The translations under genes and the position numbers were made by a program. A stretch of DNA of 64,000 bases from Heterodera schachtii (lineage: Eukaryota; Nematoda; Chromadorea; Rhabditida; Heteroderidae). Of the stretch, positions 23,266-51,540 are shown piece by piece; position 1 is the stretch's first letter; the number at the start of each line of letters is the position of its first letter. Below the pieces are notes generated by a model. The model did no database searches, was not told where the DNA came from, and saw only the letters and a list, made by a program, of their open reading frames with translations. The stretch lies in the NCBI GenBank assembly GCA_023374025.1, contig SIJG01000142.1, positions 156,378 to 220,377 of the forward strand, read 5' to 3'.

Positions 23266-23789
23266 TAGGGAATAGAATTATATGGAAATCCATATTTTTT
23301 TTCCCTGGACTGTGGGAGGCCTGAAACGCACGAAAAACATGTTTTTAGCTTGGTTTGAGGCTTCTAGGATGGGTTTCTATATCCATATTTTTCCATATTT
23401 CGCGATTTATGTCCATATTTCCATATTTTGGCATATTTCCATATTTAATGTCCATATTTTGGAATTTTTCCAAAAAACCCTTATTTGAACGGCCCCATCA
23501 GCTAAATTGGCCGTTTTGACCCCAAAGACCTGGAAGCAAAATTTTTGTTGAAAAAATTGATTAAATTTAAGTTTTTTTTAAAATTGGTTAAATTATGTCA
23601 AAAATAAGCAAAAAAAAATGGAAAATTTTGGTTTTTTGGTCGGTTTTTTTGAAATTTTACCCCTCAATTTAGGAAAATTTATGTCCATATTTTGAGATTT
23701 TTGCAATTTTATGTCCATATTTCGCGATTTTTTGTCCATATTTTATGGCCATATTTCGCGATTTTATATCCATATAATTCTATTCCCTA
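23266..23789. mobile_element. Non-autonomous hAT-like element, TCCATATTT words
   Basis: Termini TAGGGAATAGAATTATATGG and CCATATAATTCTATTCCCTA. Flanks ctcataaa (23258-23265) and ctcataaa (23790-23797) are identical. Arms iterate gtccatattt. The last base of the right target duplication is the A of the inferred start codon of the secreted gene at 23797. Confidence 0.9.
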
Positions 23790-23796
23790 CTCATAA

Positions 23797-24890
23797 ATGA
23801 AAATTATTGCATTGTCTGTTTTTTAATTTTCAAGATTCGGCATTCAAAAAATGCTTTTAAGAGGGTCGGGGTCGTTTTCATACGGGCCGTTTTCGTACGA
23901 GCGCAAGTTTTTGGCTATAACTTTTTTCTTTGCCAACCGAATCCAACATTATTGGTATCATTCGATAGCCCTATGTATCCTCTATTAGCCTGCAGAATTT
24001 CGAGAAATTTCGTTAAGGTTCAAAAAAGTTATGGCCAGAAGAATTCAAAAAACCGGATTCTCGAAAATTTTTTGCCGTAACTTTTTTGAACCTTAACGAA
24101 ATTTTTCTTTATTTCGCAGGCTAATAGAGGATACATAGGGCTATCGAATGTTACCAAAAATGTTGGATTTGGTTGGCAAAGAAAAAAGTTTAAAAAATGA
24201 GTTCAATTGTTTTCAACTGATTAAAATGAAAAAATAAATTAATCAATTAAACGGTGTCCCAAACGGGCAATCCTGATCAAATTTTGACTTTCTCCTCTCA
24301 TTTTAGCGTGTTGGTCGCCATGATCGCCGCTCTGGACAGCGCTGTTCTGCGACAACAGCGCACCGACGAAGCGGAAAACGCACCGGAGGCGGAAAATTGG
24401 AGTAAATGATTTTTTTTATGGTTTAATCATTTAAAAATTTATAAATGCCAAATTTTTTCAAGGTGTCTTGGACGTTGTCCAAGAAGCATTGCGACAGCTT
24501 TACGCTGGAGGGCACTATGGTGGCGACATGGGCGACGTCCCCCCTCACTACGGTGGCGACATGGGCGACGTCCCCCCTCACTACGGTGGCGACATGGGCG
24601 ACGTCCCCCCTCACTACGGTGGCGACATGGGCGACGTCCCCCCTCACTACGGTGGTGGCATGGGCGACATCCCCCCTCACTACGGTGGTGGCATGGGCGA
24701 CGTCCCCCCTCACTACGGTGGTGGCATGGGCGACGTCCCCCCTCCTTACTACGGTCGCGGCATGGGCGACGTCCCCCCTGCTTACTACGGTGGCGGCATG
24801 GGCGACGTCCGCCCTGCTTACTACGGTGGAAACATGGGCGGAGGGCACTACGGTGGAAACATGGGCGGCGGCCCCCCACATGGAGGATAA
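23797..24890 (+). CDS. Secreted Gly/Tyr-rich tandem-repeat protein (HYP-effector-like)
   Basis: Three exons: 23797-23813, 24307-24401, 24463-24890; 179 residues. Exon 1 gives MKIIA and splices in phase 2 to make MKIIAFVLVAMIAALDSA, a clear signal peptide. An acidic stretch (RTDEAENAPEAENW) and VLDVVQEALRQLYAGG follow, then repeats of HYGGDMGDVPP and variants, ending GGGPPHGG. Exon 2 to 3 splicing is phase 1 and keeps the Gly frame, which also meets the stop; other open frames through the array are shadows. The first exon is inferred from its signal peptide and phase; its donor (TT|GTCTG) is weak and intron 1 holds a whole fold-back element. The plan of signal peptide, conserved lead and hypervariable short repeats matches what I recall of HYP apoplastic effectors of potato cyst nematodes; orthology is inference. 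Confidence 0.65.
23872..24193. mobile_element. Fold-back element in intron 1 of the HYP-like gene
   Basis: Left arm ggctataacttttttctttg, gccaaccgaatccaac, ttggtatcattcgatagccc and ctctattagcctgcag; right arm gcaggctaatagaggataca, gggctatcgaatgttacc and ttggatttggttggcaaag. The left tip is gttttcgtacg-type words; the right tip is degraded. Confidence 0.75.
24513..24887 (+). repeat. 33-bp coding minisatellite of the HYP-like gene
   Basis: Seven 33-bp units (cactacggtggcgacatggg + cgacgtcccccct), then about three 36-bp or shorter units starting tac-tac. Units 1-4 read HYGGDM; units 5-7 read HYGGGM; the last ones read YYGRGM, YYGGGM and YYGGNM. The 5' units are nearly identical while the 3' units diverge, suggesting recent expansion at the 5' side. 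Confidence 0.9.
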
Positions 24891-24974
24891 GAACAGATGC
24901 TTCAACAGGAGTCTCCATTCGATCGGATATAAAAGGCGCAAAAATTTGGCGTTAATACGCAAATATATTTTATA

Positions 24975-24980
24975 AATAAA
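24975..24980 (+). promoter_or_regulatory. Candidate polyadenylation signal
   Basis: AATAAA 84 bases after the stop codon of the HYP-like gene, in an A+T-rich 3' region. Confidence 0.5.
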
Positions 24981-26048
24981 TTGCTTTGAAAACATTTTTA
25001 CAAAATCTTTTTATTTGGTCCAAATCAAATGTGTGTGTAACGTGAAATGGAGCACCAGGCAAAAACAAAAATCATCAAAAAAAGAGGCTAAATGAAAGAA
25101 ACAAACACTTAATTATAGGGTAAATGATAATGATGATGATAATTGGATGGGAGGAATGCTTTCCTTTTTGGTTTTTGCGGATAATAATTAGGTTAAATAT
25201 GTAATTGTGAGAATTTTTGGCGCAAAAAATGATGGAAAAAACAAAAAATGGGCACATTAAATTGTGTTGTGATGAGAAACAACAAACATTTTGTGTACAT
25301 ATATAGATCAATCAAAATTTGAACCTTTCTTTGCACATTAATGGTGGAAACAAAAAATTGAATGAAAAATAGGGCCTGTCACAGAAAATTTTCAATTTTT
25401 GGCTCAAGGCCCTAAAAATACATATTTTTTTAAATTTTCTGTGATAGACCCTATAAATACACGAATATATGAGTGAATAATGAGAAAAAAAGCAAATGGA
25501 AAAGGCGCGTTATTTTTTGGTTGAGAATTTTTTTGGCTACAGAAAAAATAAGTGATTGAATAGAGAGAGCAAGAGACAAAAGAGGAAAACAGAGGAAATT
25601 TCTTTTTGGTTTGATCAGCCATTGATTGGGACAATTTTTTGCACATTTGTCGAAAAATTTCAAAATAAAGGGGCGGGGCTTCTGGCGCAAATGCGAAATG
25701 GGCAGCAAGAGCCACAAAAAAGTCATCACACACTTCCATCTTTCTTTTCATCATTTAACGTTGAAACTTTCTGAAAAAGGTACAATTTGTTGTTGTTTTT
25801 TTTTATATTAAATATTTGTTATTTTAATTTTGCTCGCTGGAAAAAATTCAAAAATTAAGAAAACGTAGAAAATTTTTTCTCGACTTTTTCGAAAAATTCT
25901 TAAATTTGAAAATTTATAAATCTGGGAGGGGAGGGGGGGGGGGGGGTTGAAAAATCCGCAATTCAGGAGACCGTCGCCGCGCTACGGTCATATCCGGCGG
26001 GTACAACCGCACAGCACCCGTGTCCGTCTCCAACTCCTCATCTGATTT
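24981..26048. other. Convergent intergenic gap
   Basis: It separates the plus-strand HYP-like gene from the minus-strand LAP gene. No gene recognised. It contains a short inverted repeat at 25370-25453 (TAGGGCCTGTCACAG / CTGTGATAGACCCTA) without matching flanks. A possible extra LAP 3' exon preceded by tttttcag lies near 25770. Confidence 0.45.
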
Positions 26049-43783
<17,735 letters not shown>

Positions 43784-43996
43784 TTAAATTTATTCAAATT
43801 TTTAAATTTATAATAGGAAATTTGGCAATTTTTTTTAAATTTTTGGAAAAAATGTAATACAAAAATTTGCCAATTCTTCGGCAATTGGCAAATTTTTGTG
43901 TGTTTTTTTTTATTATTTTAAAACATATATCGTAAACGCTCAGGTTCGGTTGGTGGACAACATTTTTTGAATTTTGACACTTTTTGGCATCAAAAA

Positions 43997-44190
43997 TTAG
44001 AGCCCGGAATTTTGAAAAAAAAAAAAAAACAGGATTTCTGAGACGGACCAAAACTAGATGGATCCAGGTCTAGGTCCAAGCAATTTTTCGGGAACCTGAA
44101 CTTTCCTGGACCTGGATTTTCTTGGGTTGTTGTCCAGGAAGTCCAGGTCCAATATGGTACCCAGGTCCAGGGGCTTTTTTGCAAAATGAC
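43997..44190. repeat. CCAGGTCCA word element upstream of the LAP gene
   Basis: Begins TAGAGCCCGG like the element at 8717 and iterates ccaggtcca, ggacctgga and tccaggtc. The right end was not defined. It lies about 300 bp upstream of the LAP start codon. Confidence 0.45.
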
Positions 44191-44470
44191 ACTAACCAAA
44201 ACAGTACTGAAGCCCTGTTCCCGGTTTTTCCAAGTTTTTCCAACATATACAAGGACCAAAGGATTCTGGAAAATCCCTGTCCGAGAGGCTCTATTGAAAT
44301 GGAAAATCCACCAAAAACACGAAAAGTTTTACCAAAAACAGAAGCAGCACCAGGAAAATGATGATGAGAGAACAAGAAGCGGAAGCAGTTCAAATGTCGA
44401 TGTTTATGATGATGATGATGTTTTTATTGTTTTCCATTTATTTATTTTACTTTTTTTTTCAAATTTTTAA

Positions 44471-47100
44471 TCAACAAACTGCTGCTAAAGCACAACAAAC
44501 AGCGCCTTTTCACACCTTTTCTACTGAAAGTTTAACAAATAGACAAATGATCAAAATTTTGCGAATTCAAATTATGGCATTTGGTACTAAAAATGAAATA
44601 AAAAAGTATGGCGCACTGTTTTGTGGAGACAATCATAAAAAAAAAATGTTGGCTCACAATCAGTTGACGGGATTCTAATGACTTCAAACTTCAAATCCCT
44701 AAGAATGAATGCTTTACTAGCAATTAATGTAAAGGAAATTTGATTTTTTTTACAAACTATTTTTCACTTTTTTTGGCATTTTAATTAGTGCCAAGTACCC
44801 TAATTCAGAGTTGTGATCGAAAATTTTCCAAAAAGCACATTGTTTAAAACGCGAAAATTAACAAGTTTCATATCTTTCAATAGTCTTGCCAATTTGAGGG
44901 AATTGGTGGATAAATTTGGCTTGGCTGTTAACGGAATTTACTAAAAAATGACAATTGTTCTCGGACTAAAAAAAAATTAACATTTTTTGTAACTTTTTGT
45001 ATACAAATTCAAATAAAAAAGCACAAATCATAGAAATAAGCCCAACTGAACTACCTAATTAGATTCCTGAAACTCCATAAAACAATAAACTTTCATTAAA
45101 CAAAAATCCGAGGAAATGGGGCTGATTTATAGATAGCTGTGTGTATAATTGGTGTAATAATTACTAAGTTGAAAAAACGGCAGGGCATTAGGCAGCTTTT
45201 AATTATAAGTGGCGGCGTCCTTTGTTGTTGTTGTTTTTTCAACATCATTAGTGACGGAGCGGAAGCACATGGCTCGGGGGGGGGGGGGCGAAGTTGGGTC
45301 AAATTGGGCCCAACGATTTGTGGCCAAGATCAGCAGTCATCAGTGGGAAAATGAGTGATCAAAAAATTAATTGGCAAATTGGGCGTAATGTCTACTAGTA
45401 GAGAAAGAGAGTAAAAAAAGACGATCAACTCAAATCATGCGGATGATCAGGAGAGCAGAAGCAGCAGCAGGTGTTCAAACAAAAAATAAAATATGCCGTC
45501 AAAGAAAGTGCTTCATGTTTTTGTTGTAGCATTGAAATGAGAGGGGGCCAAGAATGCTAACGGTACGCAATAAAGCCTAACAAATAAGGAAGGGGATCAA
45601 GCAAAATTCTTGGACTAAGTGCTCGTATTATGAGTAAAAAAAATTGTAAAAAATTGAATGAAAATTTCAAACAAAAAAAAAAAAGTTACGGCTAAAAATT
45701 GTTGGCAATTTTGTGCCGTCGCGGCATGCCTAAAGCCCAAAGGATAAAAATTTGGCAATATTTTTTTTTTTTTTTGGTTTACAGCATTTGGTAGAGTGTA
45801 AGAAAATTTGAATTAAATTTTTGCCAAAGCCCGGGTACAATCCCTGCTGGATCAAGAGATCCCGATTATAGTCCCGGCCTCAATGGCTCATTCCGGTTTT
45901 TTTTCCTTGGGAAATTTTCAAAAAAAAAACTAACAATCGGTCAATTCTTGTATTTTTGTGTAGGTTAATCTATCTGCCCACTTCAGTACCATATTTTTAT
46001 TTGTGTGTGGGTGGTGGCATTTGAAAAATGCTAAAAAACAAACAAATGGAAAGTAAATCAAAGCCGATTACAGAGACAGCAGCAGCAGCAGCAGGAAACG
46101 GGGGCCTCTAAGATAACGTGGATTTCCATAAATACATTTGTAATTTCATCAAAAAAAGGGGGGGGAGGAAGGAAAACCCCCGAGGGGATAAAATTGGTTT
46201 TTTAAAACCCCTGAGGGGGAAAATTGTTTTTTTTTTCAAGTTAAGCACTCGAAAAGCGTACCATGTAATTGCTAGAGCAATGGGATGGAGGATGTTTAGC
46301 TTCTTAGCCTCCCCCCACCCCGCCGCTCTTCGTTTTGTCGCGACTTAAAACCGAAATTGGCCTCATTTAAATTGAGTGCAAATTGCCAAGAAATTCATTT
46401 AAAAACCAAAAAAAAAAAAACGGATTCATTTTTTTATGTCGTTTAAATTTTCATGGGCAAAAATTAAATTAAAAATTTTTAATTAAAGAGGGACATAAAT
46501 TTTAATTTTTTTTATTTAAAAAAATGATTAGTAAATTAATATTTTGGAAATATTTTCTGTAATTTCAAATTACAGAAAAAATAATAATTTAATAATGAAA
46601 TATTTTTAAAATAATATTTTTTTTTCTCGTCCAAAATTCAGTAGTGAAATTGAAGTGAAATGAAGCATTAAAATGGATAATTTGGTGGCAATCAAAAAAT
46701 CACACCATTTTTTTGCGGGTAATTTAATTGATACTCCACATAATTATACGTCATTATATATGAAAATAACGCAACAACCACATTATGCACATAAAAACAA
46801 TAACAACACTATAGAACAGGAAAAAAAATTTTTGGTGTGAGAATTTTTTGTGTTTAATGTAGCGGAAATGCTCAAAATTTTCAAGGCGGGAAGTATTCAA
46901 AATTTTTCGAAAGTCTGCCTAGCTATAAAAAAAATTGTCAAAAAAATTGTCAAAATTTAAAGCAAAAAAAAAAAAAAAAGATCCAACAGAATGCCATTGT
47001 TTTGCGCATTTTTTGGAAAACTCTTTTTTTAATTGAAATTTAAATAATTTCTTTTAAAAATACTCAAAATAGGAGAAAAAGTGCCGAAATTCTTAAAATT
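44471..47100. other. Intergenic A+T-rich stretch
   Basis: No gene supported. It contains a gatgatgat microsatellite just before (44405-44422), cccctgagggg-type palindromic words near 46165-46220, and several poly-A and poly-T runs. Confidence 0.5.
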
Positions 47101-50100
47101 TAAAGCAAAAAAAAAAAAAAAAATCAGACAGGAATGCCATTGCTTTGCGCATTTTTGAACGAGCAATTACTTATCCATGCCGTGCCATAACCCCTCCCTC
47201 CGCTATGCCACACAACCACCTCCTCCAATTTCACAAATATTCTCACACACGCAACTCACATTCATTTTGCACACAGGCGGCGACGGCATTTTTGTGCCGT
47301 GCCATCGTCGGAGGGTTTGGCCCGGCGTGGACGGCACGCGCTTAATTTTCGCGTAACGGAATTGGCTTTTCCTTCCCCCCCCCCCGCCCGGAGGCGCTGT
47401 GCGTTGTGTTGTTAGCGTGATATGTATGTATATGCTTCACGGGCCACTTGGGGGGCTTACATGTCTCAGCTTTTCCTTATCGGCACCCTCACCCATGGGT
47501 TCTGTGCCATTGGACGAGTGCCGAGGGGGGGGGGGGGGCGGGGGACGGACGGCACTTCAATTTCGTTGGTTTTGTTTTTGAAAAAGTATTTTGAAAGATT
47601 TGGGGGGGGGGGGATATAATGAAAATCTGAAAAGAATGCTTTAAAAACTAAAATTCAGGGGATTGAAAAATTGTGGAAATCGGAAGCTAACATTTTAATT
47701 CGTGCTGGGTCACTTTTGTAAAAATTGCCAATTTTACAGATTTTTCGAGAAAACTCGTCAAAACTTTTCTTAAATACAACCAAATTAAACCATCTTGGTG
47801 TCGTACGAAAGGCCTTGGTTTTTTGTATTAGCATGAAAAGTTTCGGAAAATTTCATTCCAAAACTAAAGGCAATTTTTGAACAGTTTTGGCCACAACTTT
47901 TTTGAAAACTTAATAAAATTTTCTGAAATTTTTCATCCTAATAGAACAATCCACAAGAGCTATTGTTATGATACGAAGATTGTTTAATTTCCATGGCTTA
48001 AAAAGAATTTGTAAATCTGATGAAATTCGAAATATTAAAAAAATTGGTACATAACGAAAAAATAAAACGAAAATGGTAGCATAAAATTCAAAAGCCGATT
48101 TTCTTTTTAATTTAAAATAACAGTCCGAAAACTAATTTTGGCACAATCTTCTTAGCGATTATCCAAAAATCTTCTTCGCAACTGAATTTTTGCGTGCCGT
48201 AGAATTAGAGAAGATTAAAATAATGCCTAAATCTTTGCGATTGAAATGTTGGCATATTGCCCATTTTGATTGATTCCATTTAAATTGGGATAATTAATGG
48301 CGGGGAAATTCGATATTATTTTTTAGAAATGATTAAAATTCCTATTTTGAAATCATTAAATGCAGATACAAAAGCATAATGGAAATTATAAAGCTTTTTA
48401 AATATTTTCACATAAAAAATCAATTTAAAAGTTTTTTAATTTACAAAAAAAAATAATTAAAAAAAAATTCATAATAAAATGGGATAAAAAACACTTTAAA
48501 CAATTTTATCGGACTAAAAATGGTGCATTTCAAAGGTCATTCAGTCTAGTGGAAGAAAATTGAATGGGAAAAAATGCCAAGAATTTGGAGAGGGCCAAAA
48601 TGGTAAAGCAATTGAGTGCATGTGCGGTGGGTGGCCCTGCGGGGCCCCAATTATTTGGCCATGCCCAAAATGGGCGGGGAAGGGCCAAATTTTTGGCCAA
48701 AAATATGTCATAAATCTCCGTAAGCATTTTTAGGGCTTGTTGTGCTTTTCAATGAAATATTTTAAGCGCAATAAAAATCAATTTTTGCTTGGCTTTACAT
48801 ACATTAATTTTCCCTATTTTTTGTTTTTGTTAAAAATAAAATTTTATTTTTAATTTTATATTGAAATTAAATTTTGAAATAAATTCTGAAACAGCGCAAA
48901 AATAAGCTTCAATTTTTTTTTAGTGAACTAAAATGATTGTTATTCTTGTAATTATTTCCTAGTAAAAATTAAAAACAAATAAATTCAAAAAAATAATAAT
49001 TTTTGTGTTCGAAAATTTGTCAGGAAAAAATAATAAAGAAAAACAATGATAAAATGCCACAAATATTAAAAATTTCTTGCACCAATTAAATTAAATTAAA
49101 ATTTAAGTCCCAAAATGGCATTTTTTATTTCCGCTTTTTTCTCGCGATTTTTTTTTTGCATAAAAAAATAAATTAATAAATAAAAAAAAAAACAATTTTA
49201 TAAATTAAGAAATTTGTCAGGAAATAATAATAAAGAAAACCGATGAATATGCCACAAATATTGAAAAATAAACTATCAAAATATCAAACAAAATTTCATG
49301 CCTATTAAATTAATTAAAATTAAAATTCCAAAAAGGCATTTTTTAATTTTCGTTTTGGGTATATGGGCAAAAAAATTTTTGCGGCGCCACTCAAAAATAA
49401 TAAAGCGAAATGCATAATAATAATAATAATAATGGATGAATGAAATGGTGGCATAATGGCACAATGTGCCGGCCTGACAGTCCGTGCCATTGTTCTCTAT
49501 TTGACTTATCCTCCAAAAATGGCCCAATGGCACAGACCCTCCGGCGCGAACGGGCGGCACGGGGAATGCTTCTTTTACGCTTCAACTCTCTCTTTCTCAT
49601 TTGCAAATTTTGCAAATGGCATGCCATTGTGTCTAGGCATTGGGAGACCAAAGGTTAGCGGAGAAAATTTCGAAATTTTTGAAATTTCAAAAAAGCCTAG
49701 GCCACAGAGCGCGATGGGTGTCAAATGCTTGGCAAAGGGGAATTTAAAGTTTTTTTAAAGAAATTTAAAAGACAAGAAAACTAGGCCTAGGCCACGCAGA
49801 ATAGCTCCAACTAGGGAAGCAGGCATGTGTGGGAATAAAAATGAGAAATTAAGAATTCTTGAATAAAAATTATCCCGGAAAATAGATTTTTGTGTCTATT
49901 TTTTTTACAAATTTTTGCAAATAAATGCCACCAGGGCTAGGAATGGTCAAAAAATAGAGATATTCAAAGATTTTGTCGTGAAAATAAGGTCGGCAAGGAT
50001 AGGCTAGACTCAAAAAAACTCAAACAAATTTCAAAATTTGGTGAGCAAAACCAAATGATACACACATCTCATTAATATCAAAACGGCATTTCAAACTCGA

Positions 50101-51540
50101 GAAAACTAATCGATTAAATTAATTAATTTTATCCAAAGAAATAAACAAAAGGGGAGGGAACGTAAGGCCAACAGTTCGCCAACGAAAAAAAATCATGAAA
50201 TAAAAAAAACTTCCCGAAGCGCATGCCTGGCTTGGAATGGTAACTGTTGATTCGGGAGGAGGCAGAGGACAGCAGAGAGCGGTATGAGGGTAGGGGCTAT
50301 ACATCATAGTGGTCAATAATTTTTGCCGTTTTGGGTCGGGGTAGACGGGCGTGTGGCGGGAGTGTGGAGGGCACGAGGCGGTAGGCGGAAGGCACGGGGC
50401 GGGGCGGAGGGCACGAGGCGGGAGACGGAGGGCACGGCGGGGGGGGGAAGGTAGGGGAGGCGGAGGGCACCGGGCGGGGCGGAAGGCACGAGGCGGGAGA
50501 CGGAGAGCACGGCGGGGGGGGGGAGGTAGGGGAGGCGGAGGGCACCGGGCGGGGCGGAAGGCACGAGGCGGGAGACGGAGAGCACGGCGGGGGGGGGGGG
50601 GGGGAGGTAGGGGAGGCGGAGGGCACGGCACGGGTGTGGGTTAGCTAGCTGGGCAGCGGGCGGAGGTTACTTTTTTACTTTTTTTGCGAGGGGAGCGGAG
50701 GGCACGGCACGGGTGTGGGTTAGCTAGCGGGGCAGCGGCGGGGCGCTTGCTTTTCCTCCCCAGTCAATACACCCACCCCATTCACTCACTCATATGATGA
50801 TGCCGGCTCGCCACCCTCCGCCCCCTGTGCTTTTTGCTTTATCCCCTATCCCGCCCCTTATTCCCGCGACTTTTCGGCTGCCCCATTTTCCGCCTTTGTG
50901 CCGTCGTGCCCCTCTAGACATATATGAGGAAGGGCTTCTTCTCGCGTGGTGCCGTGGCCACCGAGGGGGGGGGGGGGCGGCGACGGCACGGCACGCACCA
51001 CACAAACAACAAAAAGCGGAGAAGAAGCGGCGGAAGATGGATGAACCGCACCCGGCGGGGGAGGGGGCGCCAAGAATGCCCGAGGGGAGAGGTTTAACCC
51101 CTCCCCGCCCCTCTGGGCAAGCTCATGCCAAAGAATGGCAACTAAATGGGATACTCTCTCTCTCTCTCTCTTGGCTGGTGCTTTTGGGTAATTAGTTGAA
51201 ACATGCTGGAAAATAAATTAATTTTTCAGCGACTAAAATATTTTGAAAAAAAAAAATTTCGTAGGCGTGGAGGAGGCAAAGGAACTAAAAATTTTCTTTT
51301 CGCTTCAAATTTTCAAATATTTGAATTTTAATAATTGCATTTTCTTGAATTAAATTTTTGGGATATATGACTGACTAGTTGGAGAAAATATTTGAAAATT
51401 TAAGAATTTTGTTTTCAAGGTAAGATTTTAATTTTTAAATTGGTTTTTGTGTAAATCTTTCATCACAAAAACTCAATCTATGTTTTAAAAAGCCTTTGTT
51501 TTTCCTCGAATTGATCTACCCCTAAACAACCTCAGCCAAA
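47101..51540. other. Intergenic stretch with G+C islands
   Basis: Patches near 47270-47340, 49440-49640 and 50700-51130 are G+C-rich and reuse gccgtgcc/ggcacgg words, but none gives a convincing exon. A weak fold-back relative lies at about 47755-47995 (ccaaattaaaccatcttgg and its diverged complement). Confidence 0.45.
50350..50630. repeat. G-rich ~70-bp minisatellite
   Basis: About three to four units of ggaggcggagggcaccgggc + ggggcggaaggcacgaggcg + ggagacggagagcacgg followed by a G run of variable length. Open frames on either strand are a by-product of composition. Confidence 0.8.

Noticed and set aside
24423..24995. Minus-strand and alternate plus-strand frames across the 33-bp array
   Set aside because: They are shadows of the Gly-frame gene, which alone joins to the signal-peptide exon and meets a sensible stop.
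25370..25453. Short hAT-like element (TAGGGCCTGTCACAG ends)
   Set aside because: The ends are inverted repeats, but flanks atgaaaaa and taaataca do not match, so an insertion is not supported.
50119..51200. Pro-rich and Arg/Gly-rich frames in G+C tracts
   Set aside because: Composition alone explains them; no domains, splice context or codon pattern.
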